A DNA stretch of 32,158 nt from an uncultured Collinsella sp. (lineage in GTDB: Bacteria; Actinomycetota; Coriobacteriia; Coriobacteriales; Coriobacteriaceae): positions 1-32,158 of the forward strand of contig CABUPH010000022.1 in assembly GCA_902493375.1 (NCBI GenBank), read 5' to 3'. This document shows positions 15,239 through 22,672 of this stretch, one piece after another; the stretch's first letter is position 1; every line of letters begins with the position of its first letter. The notes below the pieces were generated by a model. The model did no database searches. It was not told the origin of the DNA and saw only the letters and a program-made list of their open reading frames with translations. Position numbers and translations under genes: made by a program.

Positions 15239-15299
15239 TTGACATATGAACATGCGCTCATATAATCGGAAGTAAGTTATATGAGCGCATGTTCATATG
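15239..15299 (+). promoter_or_regulatory. ArsR-controlled promoter with duplicated operator
   Basis: A consensus promoter, TTGACA (15239-15244) and TATAAT (15261-15266) with 16-bp spacing, is overlaid by a perfect 23-bp inverted repeat (15243-15265 and 15277-15299, 11-nt loop). Each arm holds an imperfect ATATGA-N8-TCATAT site of the ArsR/SmtB type. One covers the promoter core and the other the region just after the start point, so bound regulator would block initiation. Confidence 0.88.
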
Positions 15300-15312
15300 A
15301 AAGGATATTGCA

Positions 15313-15678
15313 ATGAGCATCCGCGATGATGAAACGAAACCCGACATCGAGGCCACCGAACCCGTGATCCCCACCACCTGCTCGCCCGAGGACCTTCCCG
15401 ACGAGGAACTTCTCTACGACCTCGCCGACCTGTTCAAGGTCTTCAGCGACACCACGCGCATCAAGATTCTCTATGCCCTCATGGGCCGCGAGCTCTGCGT
15501 GGCCGACATCGCCGAGGCGACCGCAACCTCGCAGTCGGCAGTATCGCACCAGCTGCGCACGCTTAAGCAGTCGCACCTGGTCAAGTTCCGCCGCGACGGC
15601 CGCAACATCCTCTACTCGCTTGCCGACGATCACGTCTACACCATGCTCAACCAGGGCATGAGCCATATCTGCGAATAG
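15313..15678 (+). CDS. ArsR/SmtB-family zinc-type metalloregulator
   Basis: A 121-residue winged-helix repressor that leaves DNA when metal binds. The alpha5 site is complete: D105-x-H107, H118 and E121 match SmtB D104, H106, H117 and E120 in spacing, the signature of zinc or cobalt sensing. The alpha3 segment ELCVADIAEAT carries C62 as in SmtB, and C23 near the N-terminus may add to an alpha3N site. The recognition helix is SQSAVSHQLRTLKQ. GAAAGGATATT precedes ATG 15313. It heads the HMA and ATPase genes and lies directly under an inverted-repeat operator that it very likely binds itself. A third site lies before the ATPase gene. Cadmium or lead response is also possible. Confidence 0.93.
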   Translation: MSIRDDETKPDIEATEPVIPTTCSPEDLPDEELLYDLADLFKVFSDTTRIKILYALMGRELCVADIAEATATSQSAVSHQLRTLKQSHLVKFRRDGRNILYSLADDHVYTMLNQGMSHICE

Positions 15679-15740
15679 CAACCAACCACGGTACCAGCGC
15701 GGCCTGCACCCAAGCCGCAAAACAGGGAAAGGAACCCACC

Positions 15741-15959
15741 ATGAAAAAGCAGTTTAAACTCGACGAGATCGACTGCGCCAACTGCGCGCGCGAGCTTCAG
15801 GACGAGCTGGCCAAGCTCGAGGGCGTCAAATCCGTGTCCGTCAACTTTATGACCCAGAAGCTGACGCTCGAGGCCGATGACACCGAGTTCGACGAGGTCC
15901 TCGACCGTGTCGTGGAGTTCACCGCCGACGCCGAGCCGGACTGCGAGATCATTCTCTAG
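15741..15959 (+). CDS. HMA-domain metallochaperone
   Basis: A 72-residue single ferredoxin-like HMA domain. The metal site is C12-A-N-C15 (DCANCARELQDEL), followed by the beta strand VKSVSVNFMTQKLTLEAD. It lacks the usual leading Met of copper chaperones (MxCxxC) and instead has D-C-x-x-C, which fits zinc or cadmium domains such as those of ZntA. The ATPase that follows has no HMA domain at its own N-terminus, so this gene supplies that domain as a separate protein, probably delivering or buffering metal. It has AGGGAAAGGAACC upstream of ATG 15741 and lies 62 bp after the regulator, probably co-transcribed with it. Confidence 0.9.
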   Translation: MKKQFKLDEIDCANCARELQDELAKLEGVKSVSVNFMTQKLTLEADDTEFDEVLDRVVEFTADAEPDCEIIL

Positions 15960-15978
15960 CCCAGGTTTACGCCAACCT

Positions 15979-16007
15979 GCAAAGGCCGCGCTTGACGCGG
16001 CCTTTGC
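15979..16007. terminator. Strong hairpin between HMA and ATPase genes
   Basis: GCAAAGGCCGCG (15979-15990) and CGCGGCCTTTGC (15996-16007) make a perfect 12-bp stem with a 5-nt loop. A smaller hairpin, CAGGTT...AACCTG, precedes it (15962-15979). There is no T-run, so it may weaken read-through rather than stop it. The -35 of the ATPase promoter lies inside its loop and right arm. Confidence 0.55.
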
Positions 16008-16037
16008 ACGCGAAATTATATGAGTGAGTGTTCATAC
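15992..16037 (+). promoter_or_regulatory. ATPase promoter with third ArsR operator
   Basis: TTGACG (15992-15997) and TTATAT (16016-16021) are spaced by 18 bp. The -10 is covered by ATATGAGTGAGTGTTCATAC (16018-16037), a variant of the site found in each arm at 15243-15299. The ATPase can thus be controlled separately from the regulator. Confidence 0.75.
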
Positions 16038-16060
16038 ATTCAAATGGGAGGATACGAGTC

Positions 16061-18013
16061 ATGGCCACCGCCGACCCCAAGAAGAAAAAGAAGAAGCGCA
16101 AGAAAAAAGAGTCACTCGAGCATAAGCGCAACCGCATCCTGGTAGCGCTGGGCATTTTTGCCGTGGTGTACGCCCTCGATGAGCTCGGCACCCTCGCCGC
16201 CGCATTCGGCACCCCGGGCGGCATCTACGCCAGCTTTGTGCTGTTCCTCGTGCCGTTTTTGATTGCCGGCTACGACGTACTGCAAAAGGCATCCAATAAC
16301 ATCCGCCGCGGCAAGGCCTTCGATGAGAGCTTCCTTATGGCAGTCGCGACCATCGGCGCGTTTGCCATGGTGCTCTTCCCCGATACCGACCCGCACATGG
16401 CTGAAGGCGCCGCCGTCATGCTGTTCTACCAGGTCGGCGAGCTGTTCCAGGCGTACGCCGTGGGCAAGAGCCGCAAGTCGATCAGTGCCATGATGGACAT
16501 CGCGCCCGACTACGCTAACGTCGAGCAGCCCGACGGCACACTCGAGCAGGTCTTCCCCGATGACATCGCCGTCGGCACCGTGATCGTGGTCAAGCCCGGT
16601 GAGCGCGTGCCCATCGACGGCGTCATCGTCGAAGGCGAGACACAGCTCGATACCGCCGCGCTCACGGGCGAGTCAGTCCCCCGCCCGGCCAAAACCGGAG
16701 ACGATATCATCAGCGGCTGCATCAACATGACGGGTCTCATCCACGTGCGCACCACCAAGCCATTTGGCGAGTCCACCGTCGCGCGCGTCCTGAAGCTCGT
16801 AGAAAACGCCAGCGAAAAGAAGGCGCGCACCGAGAACTTCATCACGCGCTTCGCCCGCGTCTACACGCCCGCCGTCACCGGCGCTGCCGCGGTACTCGCG
16901 CTCGGCGGCGGCTTGGTCACCGGCGCCTGGTCCGACTGGATCCTGCGCGGCCTGACCTTCCTGGTCGTCAGCTGCCCGTGCGCGCTCGTGATCAGCGTGC
17001 CGCTCAGCTTCTTTGGCGGCATCGGCGGCGCATCCAAGCTAGGCGTTCTCATCAAGGGTTCTAACTACCTCGAAACGCTCGCCGACGTGGACACCGTCGT
17101 CTTCGACAAGACCGGCACGCTCACCAACGGCACGTTTTCGGTCGTGGCGGTGCACCCCGAGTCTGGCTATACCGAGCAGTCGTTGCTCGAGGTCGCAGCC
17201 CTTGCGGAGTCGTTCTCCGATCACCCCATCGCGCAGTCCGTGCGCGCCGCCTACCATGGCGAGGTCGACCCCAAGCGCGTAAGCGACTCCACCAACGACG
17301 CGGGCCATGGCGTGACGGCAACCATCGACGGCAAGCACGTCGTCGTTGGCAACGCAAAAATGCTCGCCGCGACCGGAGTCGAAGCGCCCGATTGCGAGGT
17401 CGTCGGTACGATCCTTCACGTGCTGGTCGATGGCATCTATGCCGGCCACATTGTAATTGCCGACACCGTCAAGGCCGATGCCGAGCAGACGATCAGCGAC
17501 CTGCACGCCGCCGGCGTCAAGCGCACCGTCATGCTCACGGGCGACCGCGAGGAAGTGGCTGCTGCGGTGGCCAAGCAGCTGGGGCTCGACGAGTTCCACG
17601 CGCAGCTGCTGCCGGGCGACAAGGTCGAACGTGTTGAAGCGCTGCTCGCGGCCGAAAGCGGCAAGGGAAAGCTCACCTTTGTCGGCGACGGTATCAACGA
17701 CGCGCCCGTGCTTACGCGCGCCGATGTTGGCATTGCCATGGGCGCTATGGGTTCCGACGCCGCGATTGAGGCGGCGGACGTCGTGCTGATGGATGACAAG
17801 CCGTCCAACATCTCCCGCGCGATCCGCGTGGCGCGCAAGACCATGACGATTGTTTGGCAGAACATCATCTTTGCGCTGGGCGTTAAGCTGCTGATTCTAG
17901 TGCTGGCAGCACTGGGCATCGCCAACATGTGGCTTGCCGTGTTCGGCGACGTAGGCGTGGCGATCATCGCCATCCTGAACGCCATGCGCGCGATGGGTGT
18001 CAAGAACCTGTAG
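16061..18013 (+). CDS. P1B-type heavy-metal-transporting ATPase (ZntA/CadA-like)
   Basis: A 650-residue membrane ATPase exporting divalent soft metals, probably Zn, Cd or Pb. Motifs in order: TGES (202-205) in the actuator domain, SCPCAL (CPC at 305-307) in the metal-binding helix, DKTGT with phosphorylated D349, the HP of DHPIAQSVRA, and GDGIND (542-547). The CPC motif with the Zn-type neighbours fits the P1B-2 group. There is no N-terminal HMA domain; instead, residues 7-16 are an unusual run of lysines and one arginine, followed by a first membrane segment near residue 29. GGGAGG precedes ATG 16061. The separate HMA protein, the SmtB-like regulator and the operator at 16018 complete the unit. 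A 127-bp palindrome begins 9 bp after the stop. Confidence 0.95.
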   Translation: MATADPKKKKKKRKKKESLEHKRNRILVALGIFAVVYALDELGTLAAAFGTPGGIYASFVLFLVPFLIAGYDVLQKASNNIRRGKAFDESFLMAVATIGAFAMVLFPDTDPHMAEGAAVMLFYQVGELFQAYAVGKSRKSISAMMDIAPDYANVEQPDGTLEQVFPDDIAVGTVIVVKPGERVPIDGVIVEGETQLDTAALTGESVPRPAKTGDDIISGCINMTGLIHVRTTKPFGESTVARVLKLVENASEKKARTENFITRFARVYTPAVTGAAAVLALGGGLVTGAWSDWILRGLTFLVVSCPCALVISVPLSFFGGIGGASKLGVLIKGSNYLETLADVDTVVFDKTGTLTNGTFSVVAVHPESGYTEQSLLEVAALAESFSDHPIAQSVRAAYHGEVDPKRVSDSTNDAGHGVTATIDGKHVVVGNAKMLAATGVEAPDCEVVGTILHVLVDGIYAGHIVIADTVKADAEQTISDLHAAGVKRTVMLTGDREEVAAAVAKQLGLDEFHAQLLPGDKVERVEALLAAESGKGKLTFVGDGINDAPVLTRADVGIAMGAMGSDAAIEAADVVLMDDKPSNISRAIRVARKTMTIVWQNIIFALGVKLLILVLAALGIANMWLAVFGDVGVAIIAILNAMRAMGVKNL

Positions 18014-18021
18014 TGCTGTCC

Positions 18022-18148
18022 GGCCGGGGCCGGGCTTGGTTTTGAAAACACTCCGCAGCGCGAGGCCCGTCTTTCCGTTGCTCCGCAGGAGCAGGAAAGA
18101 CGGGCCTCATGCGCGAGGACGTTTTCAAAACCAAGCCCGGCCCCGGCC
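18022..18148. repeat. 127-bp imperfect palindrome after the ATPase gene
   Basis: The outer 28 nt (from GGCCGGGGCCGGGC to GAAAAC) are perfectly matched to the inverted end at 18121-18148. A poorly paired region of about 13 nt follows, then GAGGCCCGTCTTTCC matched perfectly to GGAAAGACGGGCCTC, and a short GCTCC/GGAGC tip. No gene is inside. No T-run follows. Confidence 0.9.
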
Positions 18149-18423
18149 TGCGGTGACACAGCTGGCGGTTCTTAGGCATCGCTTGCTGGCGGGGTTCCTT
18201 GTCTGAGTTGGACATTGCCGAGAGAACCTTTTGTCCCAATCGCTGTCCCGCGCCTTTGGCGCGGGAGACGCGCCTCTTTGGGGATGAAGAGATAGCTCAG
18301 TTGTGGTGGCGTCGCGCACCGATTGCTCCACTTTGGACCGCGTCGGACTCGTTGTTGATCGAATCCCCTATCTCCCTTCCGCTGGCTCGCGCTTTGCGCG
18401 AACAGCGCGTTACTGCGGATCCG
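18149..18423. other. Intergenic region with several GC hairpins, no gene seen
   Basis: Holds TCCCGCGCC/GGCGCGGGA with a TTT loop (18246-18266) and TCGCGC/GCGCGA (18387-18401). CGGATCC and GGATCCG flank the end of the regulator gene. Open frames here lack ribosome sites and protein character. Any of the hairpins could end the minus-strand regulator transcript. Confidence 0.5.
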
Positions 18424-18813
18424 TTAGGCTCCCGGTGTTGGATCCGTCATCTCGTCCCGGCCCAACATCGCCCGTAGCTTCTCAAAGCTTTCCTCGCTCA
18501 GGCAGTGCTCCATGTGGCAGCCCTCTTGCGACGCGACCTCAGCCGAAACACCCGCATCCTCCAGCAGCCCCACGAAAAAGCAGTGCCGCTCCCACATTTG
18601 ACGAGCGACCTCCAGCCCCCGCTCTGTCAGATGAACATCTCGTTTGCCCATTTCGACATAGCCGTTGCTTTCCAGCGTCGCCATGGCCTTGGAAACGCTC
18701 GCCTTGGTTACGCCAAGGTACTCCGCAACGTCGATCGAGCGCACGATCCCCTGACGTTCCGACAGAACGTAGATCGATTCGAGATAGTCTTCTCCGGATT
18801 CACGTAGGGCCAT
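18424..18813 (-). CDS. DtxR/MntR-family metal-dependent repressor
   Basis: A 129-residue regulator with an N-terminal winged helix (DVAEYLGVTKASVSKAMATLESNGYV) and a dimerisation/metal domain; there is no SH3-like third domain, as in MntR. Metal ligands are recognisable: D9 and E12 (EDYLE), H77 (ERHCFF), and C99-x-x-E102-H103 (CHMEHCLS). The Cys at 99 is the DtxR/IdeR-type ligand, where MntR has Glu, so iron as well as manganese is possible. GAAAGGCGG precedes ATG 18813; an upstream in-frame ATG lacks such a site. The upstream region carries repeated AAAAGTT-GCC-type elements that may be autoregulatory. DtxR-like boxes in front of the nitroreductase and permease genes are candidate targets. 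Confidence 0.92.
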   Translation of the reverse strand: MALRESGEDYLESIYVLSERQGIVRSIDVAEYLGVTKASVSKAMATLESNGYVEMGKRDVHLTERGLEVARQMWERHCFFVGLLEDAGVSAEVASQEGCHMEHCLSEESFEKLRAMLGRDEMTDPTPGA

Positions 18814-18837
18814 GGGCCGCCTTTCGCGATGATTGCT

Positions 18838-18921
18838 AGTTAGCCGTTGGATACTTTCCACGGCTTACTTTACCGCAAAAGTTGCCCATGTCTTACTACT
18901 TTGCCTAAAAGTTAGCCGTGT
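18838..18921 (-). promoter_or_regulatory. Repeat-rich control region of the DtxR-family gene
   Basis: AAAAGTTGCCCATGT (18877-18891) and AAAAGTTAGCCGTGT (18907-18921) are direct repeats. GTTAGCCGT near 18839 is inverted against ACGGCTTAC near 18860. Repeated TTAGCC words upstream of a metal regulator suggest an autoregulatory site, but the match to known boxes is imperfect. Confidence 0.45.
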
Positions 18922-18937
18922 TTCACAAAACGTGCGG

Positions 18938-18977
18938 GATGAAACAAAATGGGGACGCCCCGCAAGGAGTGTCCCCA
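18938..18977 (-). terminator. Terminator of the ABC-F/HAD operon
   Basis: On the minus strand, TGGGGAC (18971-18977) and GTCCCCA (18950-18956) pair and are followed by TTTTGTTT. It lies just past the stop of the HAD gene at 19000. It shares the GGGAC/GTCCC core of the dispersed repeats. Confidence 0.65.
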
Positions 18978-18999
18978 GGCGCCGGGTGCCGCCCCGCAG

Positions 19000-19770
19000 T
19001 TACATCAATCCAAAGTGCTTCGCGGCGTTGTAGATGCCATCGTCGTCCACGGCGGTCGTCACATAGGTCGCTGCAGCTTTCACCGTGTCCTGTGCGTTGC
19101 CCATGGCCACGCTCGTGCCCACGGCGGCAAACATCGACAGGTCGTTCTCGCCATCGCCAAAGGCAATCGCCTCGCTCGCGTCGATGCCTAGGCGCTCCAA
19201 CGTCGCCGCAACACCCAGGTCCTTACCGCCGTTAGCGGGGATAATGTCGCAGAACAGATCGCACCAGCGCGTAGTGAGCGAATGCGACACCGCGTCGGTC
19301 ACGATATGCTCGTCGGCCGGGTCCACAAAGGCGCAAAACTGGTAGACCGGCGCGTCAAAGGCGTGCTCAAACGGCTCCTCGTGGTAGACGATTCCCGCGT
19401 TGCTGCCAGCCGTCACCACGCGCTCGGACAGGCGGTTCACAAACGAGTTCTCGCCCTGCATGCACAGCGAGTCGTAGCACCCCTGCGCCACCTGGTCCAC
19501 GATCACCGCGACGTCGTCCGGATCGATCGGGCAGCTGCGGTAAACGCCTCTGGCATCAAAACAGTGCTGGCCCGAAAGCGTAATGTACGCATCCCAACCC
19601 AAGTCGAACAGCCAGTCCGGCATCTGATAGGTCGGGCGGCCCGTGGCGATCACGCACGCAATCCCCTGCTCGTGAAAGCTGTCGAGCACCTGCTGCGCCG
19701 ACGCCGGAATCCGGTGGGTCTTAAAGCTCAGCAGCGTGCCGTCGATATCGAAAAACGCGGCGTTGATCAT
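19000..19770 (-). CDS. Cof-type HAD-IIB phosphatase
   Basis: A 256-residue haloacid-dehalogenase phosphatase. HAD motif I is FFDIDGTLLSFK (residues 6-17), motif II is the ATGRPTY segment, motif III Lys is in NGGKDLGVAATLERLG, and motif IV is FGDGENDLSMF with the GDG.ND signature. The IIB cap lies between motifs II and III (roughly residues 85-190). Family members dephosphorylate sugar phosphates, FMN or PLP; the substrate here is unknown. Translation starts 6 bp after the stop of the ABC-F gene, with GAGGAGTAGGCGAGG as ribosome site lying in the end of that gene, so the two are one operon. A terminator follows at 18938-18977. Confidence 0.92.
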   Translation of the reverse strand: MINAAFFDIDGTLLSFKTHRIPASAQQVLDSFHEQGIACVIATGRPTYQMPDWLFDLGWDAYITLSGQHCFDARGVYRSCPIDPDDVAVIVDQVAQGCYDSLCMQGENSFVNRLSERVVTAGSNAGIVYHEEPFEHAFDAPVYQFCAFVDPADEHIVTDAVSHSLTTRWCDLFCDIIPANGGKDLGVAATLERLGIDASEAIAFGDGENDLSMFAAVGTSVAMGNAQDTVKAAATYVTTAVDDDGIYNAAKHFGLM

Positions 19771-19776
19771 CCTCGC

Positions 19777-21636
19777 CTACTCCTCGCCCTCGAGCTTCTC
19801 GCTCGCCTCGAGCCACGCCATCTCCAACTCGTCCATGGCGGCGTGAGCTTCGTCGATCTTTGCCTGCTGCTCGCCGAGCGCCGTGTAGTTGGTGGGATCG
19901 ACCTGGGCCATTGCTGCCTCGGCCTCCTCCACGCGGGCGCGCTGCGTCTCCATCTTGCGCTCGAGCGAGCTCACCTCGCGGCGGAGCTTCTGACGCTCGG
20001 CGTTGGACAGGCCGTTGGGCTGACCGCTCGACTTGGGCTTTTCGGCCGCAGCTGCCGCGGCACCGGTGTCGAACGTGCCGGTCTTGGCGCTCGGTGCGCC
20101 CACGGGCTCGCCCTCGGCGGTAGCGTTGCACAGGCGCAGGTACTGGTCGACGCCGCCGGGCATATGCGTCAGGTGGCCGTCGAGCAGCGCCCACTGCTGG
20201 TCGGTCACGCGCTCCATCAAGAAGCGGTCGTGCGTCACCAGAATCAACGTGCCCGGCCAGCCGTCGAGCAGGTCCTCGACAATCGCCAGCATGTCGGTAT
20301 CCAGGTCGTTGCCGGGCTCGTCCAGGATGAGCACGTTGGGCTCGTCCAGGATTGTCAGCAGCAGCGACAGGCGACGGCGCTGACCGCCCGAAAGATCGCC
20401 GATGCGACTCCAGAGCTGCTGCGTCGTAAAGCCCAGACGCTCGCAGAGCTTCTCGGGTGAAGTCTCCTTGCCGTCGATGACGTAGTACTTCTTATAGTTG
20501 CTGAGCACCTCGCGGATCGTGTCGCCCATGTAGGGCTCGAGCTCCTCGAGCTGCTGCGACAGCACGCCAAAGCGCACCGTCTGGCCAATCTTCACACGGC
20601 CGCGCATGGGTTCAATCTTGCCCTGGATCACATCGAGCAAGGTCGACTTGCCGGCGCCGTTTTCGCCCAAAAGACCATAGCGGTCGCCCGCACCGATGAG
20701 CCAGGTCACGTCAGAGAGCACCTGCTTGGGCGCGCCATCGGTATCCGCATAGCCGGCGTCCACGTCGACCACATCGATAACCTGCTTGCCCAGGCGGCTC
20801 ACGGCTAGGCGCTTGAGCTCCAGCTCGTCACGCACGGGAGGCACGTCGGCGATCAGCTCGCGAGCGGCATCAACGCGAAACTTGGGCTTGGTGGAACGCG
20901 CCTGGGCGCCGCGGCTCAGCCACGCGAGCTCCTTGCGCGCCATGTTGCGACGGCGCTCCTCGGTAACCGCGGCCATGCGGTCGCGCTCCACGCGCTGCAG
21001 GATATATGCCGAATAGCCGCCCTCGAAGGGGTCGACCTGGCCGTCGTGGACCTCCCACATACTGGTGCAGACCTCGTCCAAGAACCAGCGGTCGTGCGTG
21101 ACCACGAGCATCGCGCCCTGACCGCGCTGCCAGCGGGCCTTTAAGTGGCGCGCGAGCCAGTTGATGGTACGCATGTCCAGGTGGTTGGTGGGCTCGTCGA
21201 GCATGAGCACGTCATAGTCGCCGATCAGCAGGCGCGCAAGGTCCACGCGACGGCGCTGGCCTCCCGAAAGCTCGCCCACCGTGCCCTCCCAGGGCACATC
21301 GCTAATAAGGCCGGCCAGAATCTGGCGCGTACGCGGACTCGACGCCCACTCATACTCGGGCGTGTCGCCCACGACGGCATGATGCACGGTGTCGGTATCG
21401 GCCAGATTGTCCTTTTGGCCGAGCAATCCGATCGTGGTGTCGCGGCGGTGCGTCACGCGGCCGTCGTCGGGCTCCAACGTGCCGGCGAGCACGCTCAGCA
21501 GCGTCGACTTGCCGTCGCCGTTTTTGCCAACGATACCAATACGGTTGCCCTCGCCCACGCCGAGCGTCACGCTATCGAAAATATGCTTGGTGGGAAACTC
21601 TAGGCTGACGGAATCGCATCCCAAAAGAATCGCCAT
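19777..21636 (-). CDS. uup: ABC-F ATPase, Uup-like
   Basis: A 619-residue soluble protein with two ABC ATPase domains and no membrane segment, typical of ABC-F translation factors that act at the ribosome. Walker A motifs are GIVGKNGDGKST near residue 33 and GLLGENGAGKST in the second half; signatures LSGGQRRRVDLARLL and LSGGQRRRLSLLLTIL, each followed by D-E-P, are intact. The linker between the domains is rich in Arg and Lys. The C-terminal 75 residues are a coiled-coil (ERQKLRREVSSLERKME...), as in Uup rather than EttA. ATG 21636 has GAAGGAGCAGG upstream. Gene symbol by domain layout; Uup is linked to ribosome assembly and transposon excision in E. coli. Confidence 0.88.
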   Translation of the reverse strand: MAILLGCDSVSLEFPTKHIFDSVTLGVGEGNRIGIVGKNGDGKSTLLSVLAGTLEPDDGRVTHRRDTTIGLLGQKDNLADTDTVHHAVVGDTPEYEWASSPRTRQILAGLISDVPWEGTVGELSGGQRRRVDLARLLIGDYDVLMLDEPTNHLDMRTINWLARHLKARWQRGQGAMLVVTHDRWFLDEVCTSMWEVHDGQVDPFEGGYSAYILQRVERDRMAAVTEERRRNMARKELAWLSRGAQARSTKPKFRVDAARELIADVPPVRDELELKRLAVSRLGKQVIDVVDVDAGYADTDGAPKQVLSDVTWLIGAGDRYGLLGENGAGKSTLLDVIQGKIEPMRGRVKIGQTVRFGVLSQQLEELEPYMGDTIREVLSNYKKYYVIDGKETSPEKLCERLGFTTQQLWSRIGDLSGGQRRRLSLLLTILDEPNVLILDEPGNDLDTDMLAIVEDLLDGWPGTLILVTHDRFLMERVTDQQWALLDGHLTHMPGGVDQYLRLCNATAEGEPVGAPSAKTGTFDTGAAAAAAEKPKSSGQPNGLSNAERQKLRREVSSLERKMETQRARVEEAEAAMAQVDPTNYTALGEQQAKIDEAHAAMDELEMAWLEASEKLEGEE

Positions 21637-21703
21637 ATGCCCTGCTCCTTCGTAGAAATTCAACGTTGTCCATGATAGCAGCGAAAAGGCGGGCCGCACA
21701 CGA

Positions 21704-21744
21704 CACAAAAAGGCGGGCCATCTCCCAAAAGAGATGACCCGCCT
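21704..21744 (-). terminator. Terminator of the pst operon
   Basis: AGGCGGGCCATCTC (21711-21724) pairs with GAGATGACCCGCCT (21731-21744) with one G-T-type mismatch. On the minus strand it is followed by TTTTTG. It lies 55 nt past the pstB stop. Confidence 0.85.
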
Positions 21745-21799
21745 CTCCAATCAGTCCCGTGGCAACCGTGGCCGCCGCGGGCCTCAAGCATGTCCCGGA

Positions 21800-22672
21800 C
21801 TAGGAGAACATGCCGGTGAGGTAATCATTCAGCCGCTTATCCTTGGGCCGTTGGAAAATCTCGTCAGTCTCGTCGTACTCGACCATATCGCCCATGTAGA
21901 AGAACGCCGTGCGGTTGGACACGCGCGAGGCCTGCTCCATGTTGTGCGTCACGATGACGATGGCGCGCTCGGCCACAATCGACGACATAAGGTCCTCGAT
22001 CGCCAGCGTCGAGATGGGGTCGAGCGCCGAGCAGGGCTCGTCAAACAGGATCACGTCGGGGTTGAGCGCCAGCGTGCGTGCAATGCACAGACGCTGCTGC
22101 TGACCGCCCGAAAGCGCATAGGCGCTCTTGTCGAGCTTATCCTTGACCTCGTCCCAAAGCGCCGCACCGCGCAGGCTTTCCTCGACCATACGATCAAGCT
22201 CGTCGCGGTCGGTGATGCCGTGGCGCTTAGGCGCAAACGTGATGTTGTCGCGAATGGACTTGCGAAACGGGTTGGGCTGCTGGAACACCATGCCAATGGA
22301 GCGACGCAACTCGTAGGTGTTCTCGGTCTTGGTGTTCACGTTGCGCCCGCGATAGTTGATCTCGCCCTCCACGCGGCAGCCGCGAATCTCGCGATTCATA
22401 AGGTTGAGGCTACGCAAGAAGGTCGACTTACCGCAGCCCGAAGGCCCGATGAGCGCCGTGATCTCGCCCTTGTGAAAGTCGAGCGACGTGTCGTGCAGGG
22501 CATGGTGGTCGCCATAGTACACGTTGACGTCCTTGGTGGAGAGCACGACCTCGTCGCTCACGGCCTTGCCGCTCACGCGCACGCGCTTCTCGCTCTCCCC
22601 CACACTCGATAGAAAGTCCTGGGTGTCGGACGCGGCCGCTTCGGTTGCGGGCGTTGCATTTATCTCGCTCAT
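21800..22672 (-). CDS. pstB: Phosphate ABC transporter ATP-binding protein
   Basis: A 290-residue ABC ATPase of the high-affinity phosphate importer. Walker A GPSGCGKST, the Q-loop FQQPNPFRKSI (the FQ.PNPFP-like sequence typical of PstB), signature LSGGQQQRLCIARTLA, Walker B VILFDEPCSALDP and H-loop VTHNMEQASRV are intact. The N-terminal 40 residues are an extra hydrophilic extension (TPATEAAASDTQDF..) beyond the usual start at the LSTKDVNVYYG strand, raising the length from about 250. ATG 22672 overlaps the pstA stop by 4 nt (ATGA), so the two are translationally coupled. No phoU gene follows; the operon ends at the terminator. Confidence 0.97.
   Translation of the reverse strand: MSEINATPATEAAASDTQDFLSSVGESEKRVRVSGKAVSDEVVLSTKDVNVYYGDHHALHDTSLDFHKGEITALIGPSGCGKSTFLRSLNLMNREIRGCRVEGEINYRGRNVNTKTENTYELRRSIGMVFQQPNPFRKSIRDNITFAPKRHGITDRDELDRMVEESLRGAALWDEVKDKLDKSAYALSGGQQQRLCIARTLALNPDVILFDEPCSALDPISTLAIEDLMSSIVAERAIVIVTHNMEQASRVSNRTAFFYMGDMVEYDETDEIFQRPKDKRLNDYLTGMFS

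Noticed and set aside
15243..15299. Inverted repeat first considered as a transposon end or terminator
   Set aside because: It overlaps a near-consensus promoter and recurs in variant form before the ATPase, which fits an ArsR operator better.
18289..18374. tRNA-like stretch: 7-nt complementary ends (GAGATAG with CTATCTC), an AGCTCAGTTG word and a GATCGAATCC word
   Set aside because: No D-stem partner, no coherent anticodon or T-stem, and no 3' CCA-type end. It could be a relic, but the pairing expected of a tRNA is absent.
18199..18477. Possible 92-residue ORF between the palindrome and the DtxR-family gene
   Set aside because: No ribosome site, no recognisable family, and it runs into the regulator gene on the other strand.
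19282..20460. Long plus-strand open frame opposite the HAD and ABC-F genes
   Set aside because: Low-complexity Leu/Ala/His/Arg translation of the kind produced by antisense reading of high-GC genes.
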